64,000 bases of DNA from Methylotenera sp. (GCA_017880905.1 JADGRO010000013.1:1-64000), one strand, 5' to 3'; shown: positions 21,659-33,472, counted from the first letter of the stretch. Program-made: numbers and translations. The notes: generated by a model not told the origin, from the letters alone.

Positions 21659-21710
21659 GAAAGTAGAAACTTTTTTGGGGTGCCTCCCTTTTTAGTAAGA
21701 AAGTAATATT

Positions 21711-21914
21711 ATGGCAACAGGTATTGTAAAGTGGTTTAATGATTCTAAGGGTTTTGGTTTCATTACCCCAGATGCAGGCGGTGACGATTTATTCGCACAC
21801 TTCTCAGCTATCGTAGATAGCGGCTACAAAAGTTTGAAAGAAAATGATCGCGTTAGTTTTGACGTGACAGAAGGGCCAAAAGGTAAACAAGCTTCTAACA
21901 TTCAGAAAGCTTAA
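21711..21914 (+). CDS. Cold-shock protein, CspA family
   Basis: [34 protein letters not shown]. Confidence 0.97.
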   Translation: MATGIVKWFNDSKGFGFITPDAGGDDLFAHFSAIVDSGYKSLKENDRVSFDVTEGPKGKQASNIQKA

Positions 21915-21961
21915 TTCCTAGAATTCAAACTATCGGATTCTAAAACATAGAATTCTTAAAA

Positions 21962-21985
21962 ATGGCCCGTAAGGGCCATTTTTTT
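21962..21985. terminator. Terminator between csp and cbbR
   Basis: ATGGCCC-gtaa-GGGCCAT + T-run. Confidence 0.85.
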
Positions 21986-21996
21986 ATGAGTTTACC

Positions 21997-22917
21997 TTAA
22001 TTAGCAATAAACATTTCTGTCAGGATTTTTCCGCCTTTTCCCAGCATAAAGTATCTAAAAGCCTCAGCGGCTTGCGATGCGTTGCGCTTAGTGAGCGCAA
22101 CTACATGCCAAGTGCGCATAATAGGCGTGTTTTGAATATCTAGAATGATGATTTGTTTATTAGCAAGTTCACTGCCTATGGTGTGCATGGAAACAAACGA
22201 GATGCCCAAATCGGCCATCACGGCTTGCTTAATCGTCTCATTACTAGACATTTCCATGCTGACAATGGGTGAGAGATTGTGTTCGGCGAAATAACTTTCC
22301 ATGATAGCGCGCGTGCCCGAGCCAGATTCACGCGAAATAATTTCAAAATCACTTAAAGCATCTGGCGTTAAGTTAACTTTGCCCGATAGCGGATTAAGCG
22401 GGCTGGCAATAAACACGTGCGGATGGCTGGCAAACGCCTCTATACGCGTATCGATTTCTTTTGGGGGTATGCCCATAATCGCAATGTCAATTTTTCCGTC
22501 GCGCAGCAATTCAACCAGTTGTTGCCGGTTTCGTACCTCAATCAATATTTTAATGTGCTGGTATTGCAATTTAAACTGTATGAGCAAATGCGGTAGAAAA
22601 TACTGTGCCGTACTTACCAGCCCAATTTTTAGCGGTCGTGAATCAACGCCTTTCAGCTGGTCGATTATATCGCTCGCCTCATTCAGAGTGCTTACAATTT
22701 TTTTGGCATAAGGCAAAAAATATTCTCCTGCAGAAGTAAGCTGCAACGATTTACCTTCTCGAATGAATAAATCGGCATCCAATAGCGATTCCATTTCTTT
22801 AATCTGCAACGATACAGCAGGCGCAGAGACATGAATTTCTTTGGCCGCATGGGTGAAATTGAGATGTTTTGCGGCAGAAATAAACATCTTTATCTGCCTA
22901 ACTGTAATATTTGCCAT
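21997..22917 (-). CDS. cbbR: LysR-family regulator CbbR, divergent from cbbL
   Basis: LysR N-terminal HTH (RQIKMFISAAKHLNFTHAAKEIHVSAPAVSLQIKEME); divergent adjacency to RuBisCO genes. Confidence 0.88.
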   Translation of the reverse strand: MANITVRQIKMFISAAKHLNFTHAAKEIHVSAPAVSLQIKEMESLLDADLFIREGKSLQLTSAGEYFLPYAKKIVSTLNEASDIIDQLKGVDSRPLKIGLVSTAQYFLPHLLIQFKLQYQHIKILIEVRNRQQLVELLRDGKIDIAIMGIPPKEIDTRIEAFASHPHVFIASPLNPLSGKVNLTPDALSDFEIISRESGSGTRAIMESYFAEHNLSPIVSMEMSSNETIKQAVMADLGISFVSMHTIGSELANKQIIILDIQNTPIMRTWHVVALTKRNASQAAEAFRYFMLGKGGKILTEMFIAN

Positions 22918-24538
<1,621 letters not shown>

Positions 24539-24572
24539 TTGGGTTTTTAACTAATTCTAGGAGAATTTAATC

Positions 24573-25007
24573 ATGATGACCAATCCTAACGGTATCGTTA
24601 CACAAGGGCAGTTTTCGTTTCTGCCACCTTTGACTGACGTGCAAATTACCGCACAAATTAAGTACGCATTGGGCAAAGGCTGGGCGCTTTCGGTGGAATA
24701 CACCGACGACCCACATCCGCGCAATACTTATTGGGAAATGTTCGGTGCGCCGATGTTTGACCTAAAAGACCCCGCTGGAATTTTGATGGAAATCAACAAT
24801 TGTCGCAAAACTTTCCCCAATCATTACATTCGTGTCATGGCATTTAGCTCGGTGCGTGGAGTGGAAAGCCCGACCATGTCCTATATCGTCAATCGCCCTA
24901 AAAATGAACCTGGCTTTAGCCTGGTGCGTCAGGAAACTGATGGCCGCAACATCCGCTACACCATCCATTCCTACGCCACAGACAAGCCAGAAGGCGAGCG
25001 CTATTAA
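24573..25007 (+). CDS. cbbS: RuBisCO small subunit, red-type
   Basis: [24 protein letters not shown]...[24 protein letters not shown]-terminal extension typical of red-type. Confidence 0.95.
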   Translation: MMTNPNGIVTQGQFSFLPPLTDVQITAQIKYALGKGWALSVEYTDDPHPRNTYWEMFGAPMFDLKDPAGILMEINNCRKTFPNHYIRVMAFSSVRGVESPTMSYIVNRPKNEPGFSLVRQETDGRNIRYTIHSYATDKPEGERY

Positions 25008-25023
25008 AAGCATCGGTGGCTTC

Positions 25024-25950
25024 ATGACTACTAAATTACCATCAGATAAAATTGATATTCAAGCGCTATTAAAAGAATCTCATATTAATGAGGTATTGGA
25101 TGAGCTTGATAAAGATTTAGTCGGTTTAGTACCAGTTAAGCAGCGTATTCGTGAAATTGCAGCTTACCTGTTAATCACAAAAGCTAGGCTGCAATTAGGG
25201 ATTGAGGCCGCCAAACCAAGTTTGCACATGTGTTTTACGGGTAATCCAGGTACAGGCAAGACCACCGTTGCACTTAAAATGGCTGAGATTTTGCATCGCT
25301 TAGGTTATATTCGCCAAAACCATGTAGTCAGCGTGACACGTGACGATTTGGTGGGGCAATATATCGGGCATACCGCGCCAAAAACCAAAGAAGTGATTAA
25401 AAAAGCCATGGGCGGTGTTTTGTTTATTGATGAGGCTTATTACCTTTACCGGCCAGAAAATGAGCGTGATTATGGGCAAGAATCCATCGAAATTTTATTG
25501 CAGACGATGGAAAATCATAGAGACGATCTAGTCGTGATTTTAGTGGGTTATCAAGATCGCATGAGCACTTTTTTTAAATCGAATCCTGGTATGTCGTCAC
25601 GGATTGCACATCATATTGATTTTCCAGATTATGATGAAAACGAGTTGCTTGAAATTGCAAAATTGATGGTGAGTGCTATGCATTATAATCTCGACAAGCA
25701 TGCTATAAATGCGATGAAAGCTTATATTCAGAAACGAAAACAGCAGCCGCATTTTGCCAATGCACGTTCTATACGAAATGCTTTGGATCGCGCTAGGTTG
25801 CGGCAGGCGAATCGATTATTTAATGATGCAATTAAACATAAAAAAGAGACTACTGCAGAAGATTTATCATTAATTACTGAGGCCGATATTCGCGCTTCGC
25901 GGGTCTTTAATGCTGGGCTTGATGATGGTCTTAATGCAAAAAAAGCTTGA
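25024..25950 (+). CDS. cbbX: Red-type RuBisCO activase, AAA+ protein CbbX
   Basis: [64 protein letters not shown] at 25024 inside the listed ORF. Confidence 0.95.
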   Translation: MTTKLPSDKIDIQALLKESHINEVLDELDKDLVGLVPVKQRIREIAAYLLITKARLQLGIEAAKPSLHMCFTGNPGTGKTTVALKMAEILHRLGYIRQNHVVSVTRDDLVGQYIGHTAPKTKEVIKKAMGGVLFIDEAYYLYRPENERDYGQESIEILLQTMENHRDDLVVILVGYQDRMSTFFKSNPGMSSRIAHHIDFPDYDENELLEIAKLMVSAMHYNLDKHAINAMKAYIQKRKQQPHFANARSIRNALDRARLRQANRLFNDAIKHKKETTAEDLSLITEADIRASRVFNAGLDDGLNAKKA

Positions 25951-25998
25951 ACAAAGCATAATAATCATTATAAATAGTGGTTTAGTGAGGATGAAAGT

Positions 25999-26862
25999 AT
26001 GTCTAAGAAATACCCAGTTATAGCAATTACTGGATCGTCTGGTTCCGGCACGACTACGGTCAGGCAGAGTTTCCAGCATATATTTACACGTGAAAAAATT
26101 GATGCCACGGTGATTGAGGGCGATTCATACCACAAATACGAGCGTGCCGAGATGGACTCCTTGATAAAACAACGTGACCTTGTTTCGGGTTCTAATTTTA
26201 GTCATTTTGGTCCGGAGGCCAATTTACTGGGTGAACTAGCCAAAACGTTTGAAACGTTTGGCAAAACCGGAAAATGCAAAACCCGCAAATATATTCATTC
26301 GGATATAGAAGGGCTATCCTATAAGCAAAATGCGGGGACGATGACGCCGTGGGTGGATGCACAATCTGATATCTTATTCTACGAAGGTTTGCATGGTGGC
26401 TATGTAGGCGAGGATGCGGATGTTGCTAAACATGTGGATTTGCTGGTTGGCGTGGTGCCCATCATTAATTTGGAGTGGATACAAAAGCTGCATCGTGATC
26501 AAAAAATGCGCGGCTATTCGTCGGAAGCGGTGATTGATACCATTCTAAATAGAATGCCAGATTATATTCATCACATTTGCCCACAGTTTTCTCGCACCCA
26601 CATTAATTTTCAACGTGTGCCGACGGTAGACACTTCTAATCCTTTCATTGCTAAAGATATTCCAAGTGCGGATGAAAGCATATTGGTGATTCGCTTTGCC
26701 AATCCTCATGGGATAGATTTTCAATATTTACTTAGTATGTTGCACGGCTCAATGATTACACGACCCAATACTATTGTCGTGCCAGGGGGTAAAATGGGCT
26801 TGGCATTACAGTTTATTTTTACGCCCATGATTTTGAAATTGATTGCAGAAAGTAAAAAATAG
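25999..26862 (+). CDS. prkB: Phosphoribulokinase
   Basis: VIAITGSSGSGTTTVRQSFQHIF...EGDSYHKYERAEMD...SHFGPEANLL. Confidence 0.94.
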   Translation: MSKKYPVIAITGSSGSGTTTVRQSFQHIFTREKIDATVIEGDSYHKYERAEMDSLIKQRDLVSGSNFSHFGPEANLLGELAKTFETFGKTGKCKTRKYIHSDIEGLSYKQNAGTMTPWVDAQSDILFYEGLHGGYVGEDADVAKHVDLLVGVVPIINLEWIQKLHRDQKMRGYSSEAVIDTILNRMPDYIHHICPQFSRTHINFQRVPTVDTSNPFIAKDIPSADESILVIRFANPHGIDFQYLLSMLHGSMITRPNTIVVPGGKMGLALQFIFTPMILKLIAESKK

Positions 26863-26886
26863 TTTAGTAAAACGATTTAATTTAAA

Positions 26887-28017
26887 ATGAAAATAGGCAT
26901 TCCAACCGAAATTAAAAGTGTAGAGCACCGCGTTGCCGCGACGCCAGAAACCGTTAAAAAAATGGTCGACTTAGGTTGTCTGGTCGTCGTGCAAAAAGGC
27001 GCTGGCGAGCGCGCCAGCATTACCAATGAGGCTTATCAAGCAGCGGGTGCTGAGCTTGTAACAGCTAAAGAAGTATTTAAAGCCGAGCTAATTCTTAAAG
27101 TGCGTGCGCCAGAGCCAGCCGAAATAAAAGCCATGAAATCTGGCACCGTGCTAATCGGCCTACTGGAGCCTTTCAATCAGCCACAATTAAAGAATATGGC
27201 CGAGCAAGGCCTGACGGCTTTCTCACTCGAGGCTTTGCCACGTAATAGCCGTGTGCAAAGTATGGATGTACTTTCATCGCAAGCTAACGTTGCGGGCTAT
27301 AAAGCAGTGTTGCTTGGCAGCCATTTTTATCAACGTTTTATGCCTATGTTGATGACTTCGGCAGGCACGGTGAAAGCCGCGCGGGTATTGATTCTTGGGG
27401 CAGGTGTGGCTGGCTTGCAAGCCATTGCAACCGCAAAACGCCTAGGTGCGGTGGTGGAGGCATCCGACGTGCGGCCTGCGGTGAAAGAGCAAATTGAATC
27501 GCTAGGCGCAAAGTTTTTGGATGTGCCTTATGAAACCGAAGAAGAAAAGGAAATTGCCGCAGGTACAGGTGGTTATGCACGCCCAATGCCAGCCGCATGG
27601 ATGCAGCGCCAAGCAGCTTTAGTAGCCCAGCGTGCCGCTGAAGCGGATATTGTGATTACTTCTGCGCTCATTCCCGGCCGCGAGCCGCCAATTTTACTGC
27701 ATGCAGAAACGGTAGAAAAAATGAAGCCCGGTTCGGTCGTCATTGATATGGCGGCAGGTTTGGGCAAGAATGGCGCTGGCAATTGCCCGCTCACCGAGGC
27801 CAATCAAGCGGTGGTGAAGCATGGAGTGACCATTGTGGGCTATACCAACTTGCCGAGCCTTGTCAGCGCAGATGCGTCAGCATTTTATGCACGCAACATA
27901 CTGGAATTTTTGAAGTTATTGGTAACGAGCGAAGGCAATTTTTACATACCCGCAGATGACGAATTAGTGACCGCCAGCTTGATGTGCAAAAACAATAAGA
28001 TAATCGAAAAGAAGTAG
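26887..28017 (+). CDS. pntAA: NAD(P) transhydrogenase subunit alpha part 1
   Basis: MKIGIPTEIKSVEHRVAATPETVKKMVDLG; VLILGAGVAGLQAIATAKRLGAVVEASDVRP. Confidence 0.94.
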   Translation: MKIGIPTEIKSVEHRVAATPETVKKMVDLGCLVVVQKGAGERASITNEAYQAAGAELVTAKEVFKAELILKVRAPEPAEIKAMKSGTVLIGLLEPFNQPQLKNMAEQGLTAFSLEALPRNSRVQSMDVLSSQANVAGYKAVLLGSHFYQRFMPMLMTSAGTVKAARVLILGAGVAGLQAIATAKRLGAVVEASDVRPAVKEQIESLGAKFLDVPYETEEEKEIAAGTGGYARPMPAAWMQRQAALVAQRAAEADIVITSALIPGREPPILLHAETVEKMKPGSVVIDMAAGLGKNGAGNCPLTEANQAVVKHGVTIVGYTNLPSLVSADASAFYARNILEFLKLLVTSEGNFYIPADDELVTASLMCKNNKIIEKK

Positions 28018-28027
28018 GGAGTAGCAG

Positions 28028-28348
28028 ATGACTGATTTATTAACCATGCAAAACATCACGATTTTCGTGTTAGCCATTTTTGTGGGCTACCACGTGGTTT
28101 GGACGGTGACGCCAGCGCTACATACGCCGCTGATGTCGGTGACCAACGCCATTTCAGGCATTGTGATTGTTGGTGCAATGCTGCAAACCATCGATATTAA
28201 CGGTACTACTTTAAATTTAACCAGTATTTTGGGCGCAATCGCAGTTTTTTTAACTTCTATTAATATTTTCGGCGGCTTTCTGGTGACGCGACGCATGCTG
28301 GAAATGTTTAAAAAGAAAGAAAAACCAACTACTGAGGCCAAACAATGA
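28028..28348 (+). CDS. pntAB: NAD(P) transhydrogenase subunit alpha part 2
   Basis: Small TM subunit, [33 protein letters not shown]. Confidence 0.94.
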   Translation: MTDLLTMQNITIFVLAIFVGYHVVWTVTPALHTPLMSVTNAISGIVIVGAMLQTIDINGTTLNLTSILGAIAVFLTSINIFGGFLVTRRMLEMFKKKEKPTTEAKQ

Positions 28349-29715
28349 TGGCCGTTAACGCCAATTTCACAACCGCGGCGTATTTAATCTCCGCGGTGTT
28401 GTTTATTTTCTCGCTAAAAGGCTTGGCATCGCCCACCAGCGCGCGCTTGGGCAACACACTTGGCATGCTGGGTATGGCAATCGCTGCAATCACCACGCTG
28501 TTTGTAGGTCATCAGCTTATATTTCCACTGATTGGTATGGCAATTGTTTTAGGCGCAATCGTTGGCACTTTGGCGGCAAAACGTGTGCAGATGACCAAAA
28601 TGCCAGAATTGGTCGCGCTCATGCACTCATTTGTAGGCTTATCTGCGGTTTTAATCGCTATTGCTGCCGTTTTTAACACGGCAGAGGCGCATACCTCGGT
28701 ACAACGTATTGAATTGTTTATTGGCGCGTTTATTGGAGCTATTACATTTACCGCATCAGTCATCGCTTTTGGCAAACTTTCAGGCAAATTCGGCTCAAAA
28801 CCCGTTATTTTCAAGAGCCAACATCTATTAAATTTAGTGCTAGCCTTACTCATGTTGGGTTTTGGCATTGTTTTTTACATGCAGGGCAGCCAAACCGTAT
28901 TTTTAATTATGTGCGGCTTGGCGCTGGTGTTGGGCATCACGCTGATTATTCCAATCGGCGGGGCGGATATGCCAGTGGTGGTTTCTATGCTCAACAGCTA
29001 CTCGGGTTGGGCGGCGGCGGGCATTGGCTTTACCTTAAATAACTCGGTGCTCATCATCGCCGGTGCCTGTGTGGGCTCATCTGGCGCGATTCTGTCATAC
29101 ATTATGTGCAAAGCCATGAATCGCTCCATCATCGTCGTGATGTTAGGTGGTTTTGGTGCAGAAGCGAGTGTAGATGTGGCAGCTGGCGCACAAAAAGCTG
29201 TGAAATCTGGATCGGCAGATGATGCAGCCTTTTTAATGAGCAATGCAGATTCTGTGATTATCGTGCCTGGTTATGGTTTGGCGGTATCGCGCGCACAGCA
29301 TGCCTTGCAAGAGTTGACCAGTATATTAATCGAGAAGGGGGTGCATGTTAAATATGCCATCCACCCGGTAGCGGGGCGCATGCCAGGGCACATGAACGTG
29401 CTGCTGGCGGAAGCCGACGTGCCTTATGAGCAAGTGGTAGAGATGGAAGATGTAAATAATGAATTCGGGCAAACTGACGTAGTATTTGTAATTGGCGCGA
29501 ACGATGTGGTGAACCCCGCCGCGAAAAAACCCGGCAGCGCCATTTACGGTATGCCGATTTTAGAGGCTTACAAAGCAAAAACCATTATTGTGAATAAACG
29601 CAGCATGGCCGCAGGCTATGCGGGGCTTGATAACGAGCTTTTTTATTTGGACAAAACTATGATGGTGTTTGGCGATGCTAAGCATGTGGTTGAAGCAATT
29701 GTAAAAGCCATATAA
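28345..29715 (+). CDS. pntB: NAD(P) transhydrogenase subunit beta
   Basis: [25 protein letters not shown]-terminal d[31 protein letters not shown]. Confidence 0.95.
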   Translation: MMAVNANFTTAAYLISAVLFIFSLKGLASPTSARLGNTLGMLGMAIAAITTLFVGHQLIFPLIGMAIVLGAIVGTLAAKRVQMTKMPELVALMHSFVGLSAVLIAIAAVFNTAEAHTSVQRIELFIGAFIGAITFTASVIAFGKLSGKFGSKPVIFKSQHLLNLVLALLMLGFGIVFYMQGSQTVFLIMCGLALVLGITLIIPIGGADMPVVVSMLNSYSGWAAAGIGFTLNNSVLIIAGACVGSSGAILSYIMCKAMNRSIIVVMLGGFGAEASVDVAAGAQKAVKSGSADDAAFLMSNADSVIIVPGYGLAVSRAQHALQELTSILIEKGVHVKYAIHPVAGRMPGHMNVLLAEADVPYEQVVEMEDVNNEFGQTDVVFVIGANDVVNPAAKKPGSAIYGMPILEAYKAKTIIVNKRSMAAGYAGLDNELFYLDKTMMVFGDAKHVVEAIVKAI

Positions 29716-29738
29716 CGCTTTGTATTAACAAGAAAAAC

Positions 29739-29762
29739 GGCCCTGCTAAGGGCCATTTTTTT
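29739..29762 (+). terminator. Terminator after pntB
   Basis: GGCCCT-gcta-AGGGCC + T-run. Confidence 0.85.
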
Positions 29763-29776
29763 CATCTTAAATTTAT

Positions 29777-30432
29777 TTAGCTAACTTTCTTTTGGTCCGT
29801 TGTCGCGGGCCCCGCCACAAAAATTTCTACACGACGATTTTTGGCTTTATTGACAGCGTTATCATTAGCCGCTATCGGTTCGCGCGATCCGCGACCGTCA
29901 ATAGCAAATCGGGTAGAAGCCACGCCTTTGGCCTCCAAATAATCGCGAGCAGCAACCGCACGATTAAGCGATAGCGGGTCATTAATGGCATCGCTCCCTG
30001 TGGCATCAGTATGCCCGATTATCGTGACTTTAGTTACCGGGTTACTCACCAAGCCTTTAGCGAAAGTATCCAAAACTGACTTAAGGCTTGGCTTGATGTC
30101 CGCGCGACCTACATCAAATGAAATATCGCTCGGAATATCCAATTTTAAGCGATATCAGGTGTCTTAGTCACAGCAACGCCTGTGCCAGCTGTGACCTGTT
30201 CCATTTGCTTTTTCTGTTCTTCCATGTGTTTCGACCAAATATTGCCTGCCACGCCACCTGCTACGCCGCCAACAGCCGCGCCGATTACTGCGCCTTTAGT
30301 GCCGCCAGCTATCGCGCCAATCACTGCGCCTTTAGCTGTAGTTTTTTGAGTTTCTGTCATTGATGAAAAACTAGAACAGCCGCCCAGTGTGAATGCGATT
30401 AAAACTGAACTTATGATGACTTTCTTATGCAT
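29777..30432 (-). pseudogene. Gly-zipper lipoprotein + OmpA-like domain protein, split by a frameshift
   Basis: 30145-30432(-) encodes MHKKVIISSVLIAFTLGGC...(gly zipper)...EEQKKQMEQVTAGTGVAVTKTPDIA*; 29777-30142(-) continues as IPSDISFDVGRADIKPSLKSVLDTF...RGSREPIA OmpA_C; frame change near 30145-30156 (…TPD / RLKLDIPSDISF). Confidence 0.7.
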
Positions 30433-30625
30433 AATAATTCCTTCCTGTTGTGTGAAGAGTGCTGTCAATAGCGACGGGTATGACAGAAGAATGCAATGAA
30501 AGTTTTATTAGCTGTATCACCTTTGACGCGGCAATAACATTTTACCGATTATGATCCAAAACCATGGTGATTTAGCGATGTCAAATAGATGGTGGAATCG
30601 ATTTTGAAAGCATAAAATAACCTTG

Positions 30626-31240
30626 CTAACGGCCTGTTACTTCTATCACCCAGTCAATTAATGGTGCCCACTGTTCTATATCTTGCGTCACCAGCGATGG
30701 CCGCATATCGAAAATGCTCAGACCCTGCTCAGCAGCAGTTACATACACCTGTGAGTTGCGAAGATAAGCAAGTATTGGTAAGTCGGTTTGCTCCATAAAG
30801 TCAGCAAGTCCCACGGCAGAATGCGTGCGATGATTCACCCGAGTACCTACTAGCGCAACAAAGGTCTTGCTTTTGCGGATGGCTTTTTCCGCTGCCAGCA
30901 TATCCAAAAAGTCACGCGTAGCGCCAATATCAAAGGCCGATGGCTGTATTGGTATAAGCACGCAATCTGCTGCCTTAACTGCATCGGTAAGCTTATCGTC
31001 ACGTAGTCCCGCAGGCGAATCGGTAATAATCCAATCGAGTTTTAGCGCTTGTTTGATATTGCTGTGAATAAGCGGCACTTCAACAGGGCGGCGCGCTAGC
31101 CATTGGCTTGATGATTGTTGACGGTCTAAATCGGCAAGCATGACTCGTTTGCCGCGCATCGCAAAATAACCAGCGAGATTAGTCGCTAACGTGCTTTTGC
31201 CGCTGCCGCCTTTAGGGTTGGCAATTAAGATATTTTTCAT
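30626..31240 (-). CDS. ParA/MinD-family ATPase (orphan)
   Basis: MKNILIANPKGGSGKSTLATNLAGYFA, VMLADLDRQQSS; no ParB-like gene adjacent. Confidence 0.88.
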   Translation of the reverse strand: MKNILIANPKGGSGKSTLATNLAGYFAMRGKRVMLADLDRQQSSSQWLARRPVEVPLIHSNIKQALKLDWIITDSPAGLRDDKLTDAVKAADCVLIPIQPSAFDIGATRDFLDMLAAEKAIRKSKTFVALVGTRVNHRTHSAVGLADFMEQTDLPILAYLRNSQVYVTAAEQGLSIFDMRPSLVTQDIEQWAPLIDWVIEVTGR

Positions 31241-31371
31241 GAATTAGTCCCGATACGCAAACTATATAAACAGTTAAATGTTTAGTTAAATGATACTTTA
31301 ATTTTGATTTTGTTCAAAAAAATATCATATATATAGATTAAACTACAAAAAAGCAGAATTTAAGGCAAAAA

Positions 31372-31848
31372 TTGAATATTTTATTTCTGTGTACGGGCAA
31401 TTCGTGCCGTTCTATATTGGCAGAGGCAATATTTAACGCACTTGCTCCGGCGGGTATGCATGCCATTAGTGCAGGCAGCAAACCCACTGGCGAAGTGCAT
31501 CCGCGTACTATCGCGTTACTTAAGCAAAAAAGTATTGCCACAGCAGGTTATTACAGCAAATCGTGGGATAACCTGCCTGTAACGCCTGATATTGTGATTA
31601 CCGTGTGTGGAAACGCAGCAGGTGAGACGTGCCCTGCTTATCTGGGCAAGGTAACCAGGGCGCATTGGGGCGTGGAAGATCCAGCAAAAGTAAGAGGAAC
31701 CGATGCTGAGATTGACGCGGCATTCGAAAATGCCTATTTGATTTTGCGCAAACGCATAGAGGCGTTTTTAAAATTAGGCTTTGCTACCTTTAAAACACAG
31801 GAAGAGTTAGTTCAACAATTGGAGCAAATTGGCTTGCTATGCTTGTAG
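31372..31848 (+). CDS. arsC: Arsenate reductase, low-MW tyrosine phosphatase (thioredoxin-coupled) family
   Basis: MNILFLCTGNSCRSILAEAIFNAL; ITVCGNAAGETCPAY; TTG start. Confidence 0.85.
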   Translation: MNILFLCTGNSCRSILAEAIFNALAPAGMHAISAGSKPTGEVHPRTIALLKQKSIATAGYYSKSWDNLPVTPDIVITVCGNAAGETCPAYLGKVTRAHWGVEDPAKVRGTDAEIDAAFENAYLILRKRIEAFLKLGFATFKTQEELVQQLEQIGLLCL

Positions 31849-31990
31849 ATGCTTAGTAGCAGGTTATGGTGCGCACATTAAAAGAAGATAAATTATAGAA
31901 AATAATTACCGCGGTATATTTCTCCACAAACATTGACACAAGATTTATTTTAGTGCATCGTTGGCACTCCATTTATTTGGGCGTATAAAA

Positions 31991-32350
31991 ATGACAGTTT
32001 ATGACAGTGGAAAAAGATGGGACTTAATACAAGTAAGCACTAAAGATGAATGCTTTATTGTTATAGATAATCTCGCAAAAAAGAAGCGTGTTTACCATGT
32101 TCCGCAGTTATTACATGCCGAGCTTGTGAACAGCGCGGTCTATGTTTATACCTCAAGTTCAAAAATTATGCAGTTAGATTTATTAACCGCTACAAGACAA
32201 TTTTTATCAGCCGTGCAGCTTAAAAAAATAATACAAGCAAATGATGCAATTCAAATCAAGAAAGCAGCCGCTAAAAAGCCCCAGCAAGCATTTGAGAATG
32301 TAGTGCGTATGGTAAATACCAGTTTTTTTAACACTGTAAATTCATATTAA
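31991..32350 (+). CDS. Hypothetical protein
   Basis: ORF 31961-32350; ATG at 31991; followed by terminator; no recognised domain. Confidence 0.55.
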   Translation: MTVYDSGKRWDLIQVSTKDECFIVIDNLAKKKRVYHVPQLLHAELVNSAVYVYTSSSKIMQLDLLTATRQFLSAVQLKKIIQANDAIQIKKAAAKKPQQAFENVVRMVNTSFFNTVNSY

Positions 32351-32374
32351 TAAGCAAAATTAAGCTAGAAATGA

Positions 32375-32401
32375 AAAAAGCACCTCTAAGGGTGCTTTTT
32401 T
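32375..32401. terminator. Bidirectional terminator
   Basis: AAAAAGCACC-tctaa-GGGTGCTTTTT. Confidence 0.85.
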
Positions 32402-32415
32402 CACATAGACTTAAA

Positions 32416-32535
32416 CTAATACCTGCTATTTGAGCTACTTGGTGGGGAGCTACCTGAATCTGTCGTTGCGCATCCACCCAGCGACACGACCATGATTAAA
32501 ACTAGAATTACTGAAATAAAACGGGTTACTTTCAT
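32416..32535 (-). CDS. Small lipoprotein (39 aa)
   Basis: Manual translation MKVTRFISVILVLIMVVSLGGCATTDSGSSPPSSSNSRY*; lipobox SLGGC; AGGAG upstream of ATG. Confidence 0.6.
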   Translation of the reverse strand: MKVTRFISVILVLIMVVSLGGCATTDSGSSPPSSSNSRY

Positions 32536-32604
32536 TTTAATCTCCTAAATTAGTTTAGAAAATAAAATAGTATAGCTGATTAACGAGAGATTTATGCAAC
32601 TACA

Positions 32605-32631
32605 AAAAAGCCAGCAATTACGCTGGCTTTT
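32605..32631 (-). terminator. Terminator-like hairpin downstream of the tRNA-Asn fragment
   Basis: AAAAAGCCAGC-aatta-GCTGGCTTTTA. Confidence 0.7.
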
Positions 32632-32638
32632 AGAATCT

Positions 32639-32686
32639 GGCTCCTTGATCTGGGCTCGAACCAGGGACACACGGATTAACAGTCCC
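32639..32686 (-). pseudogene. 3' fragment of tRNA-Asn (putative att remnant)
   Basis: tggctccttgatctgggctcgaaccagggacacacggattaacagtcc; 36 bp (32650-32685) identical to 34797-34832 within intact tRNA-Asn. Confidence 0.85.
32650..32685. repeat. 36-bp direct repeat, copy 1 (partner 34797-34832)
   Basis: CTGGGCTCGAACCAGGGACACACGGATTAACAGTCC. Confidence 0.93.
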
Positions 32687-32971
32687 ATGTCTCGCTAGCA
32701 GTCGCAGATGCCTGTCAGACTTGTCACGTTAAATATTTTAGAATGGCAACAGCCGGTCATAAATTGGACTATGAATAGTATTTCTGAATTAATCTCCCAA
32801 GTTTAAGCTAAAAATTCATATTTTTAGGTAGTTACACTTATATTAATTTCTTTTAAGAAGTTTTAGCATTGTAGACAATCATTGACTATTACTCCCAATG
32901 TAAAGTAATCGTCGAAATGCTGGTTGATGTCGTCGTTATTACTCGTATTATCAGATGCTAAGGAATTTGCC

Positions 32972-33472
32972 ATGATTGATAACCTTATTGATGTTGCTGA
33001 CAGTGTCAGTCCTCAATTGTCTGCACTAATCGAAAGATGTGTAAACGATTCAGTTGCCGAACAGCCTATCACCTTGGTTCAGGTGCGCACCTTCATAGCC
33101 GACTTACTGCCTGATTCTTTCAATGAAGCGGAACGTATGCATCATTTTGGTGTTGGCGAGTCTATCCTTGATGAGCTGGATAGTCTGATTGAGGAGTATG
33201 GAGAGGACGCATTGGCAGTCGATTTCTCCAAGATTACTGCCAGCGAAGCACTTTCACAGGTGATCGAGGCTATGGTGAATGATGATAATAGGGAAAACCC
33301 GCCGACGCTAGCAGATGTGCGGGAGAATATGACTTCTGGTCTATTGAGCAGACTGGTCGGCGATGGGGTGCTTGAGGACGATGAGGATGACTCTTTGCTG
33401 GCGGAGATCGAATCACTGATTGCCCGCTATGGTGCCAATGTTCGCGCTGAAGAGTTCATGCGCTACGAATGA
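32972..33472 (+). CDS. Hypothetical acidic protein with two internal repeats
   Basis: PITLVQVRTFIADLL..ILDELDSLIEEYGEDALAVDF versus PPTLADVRENMTSGLL..LLAEIESLIARYGANVRAEEF; ATG at 32972 preceded by AAGGA. Confidence 0.6.
   Translation: MIDNLIDVADSVSPQLSALIERCVNDSVAEQPITLVQVRTFIADLLPDSFNEAERMHHFGVGESILDELDSLIEEYGEDALAVDFSKITASEALSQVIEAMVNDDNRENPPTLADVRENMTSGLLSRLVGDGVLEDDEDDSLLAEIESLIARYGANVRAEEFMRYE

Noticed and set aside
24832-25023. N-terminal extension of CbbX in the ORF track
   Set aside because: Overlaps cbbS in another frame; ATG at 25024 starts the conserved protein.
27344-27803. Minus-strand ORFs inside pntAA
   Set aside because: Shadow ORFs of a strongly conserved gene; no domain and no SD support.
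29792-30363. Plus-strand ORFs over the OmpA lipoprotein region
   Set aside because: Antisense artefacts; the minus strand has a clear lipobox, gly zipper and OmpA_C signatures.
30626-31240. ParA as marker of an integrated plasmid
   Set aside because: No parB, rep, mobilisation or conjugation genes in the neighbourhood; orphan ParAs are common on chromosomes.
32639-32686. Second functional tRNA-Asn
   Set aside because: Only the 3' part is present; the D arm and 5' acceptor strand are missing after …acagtcc.
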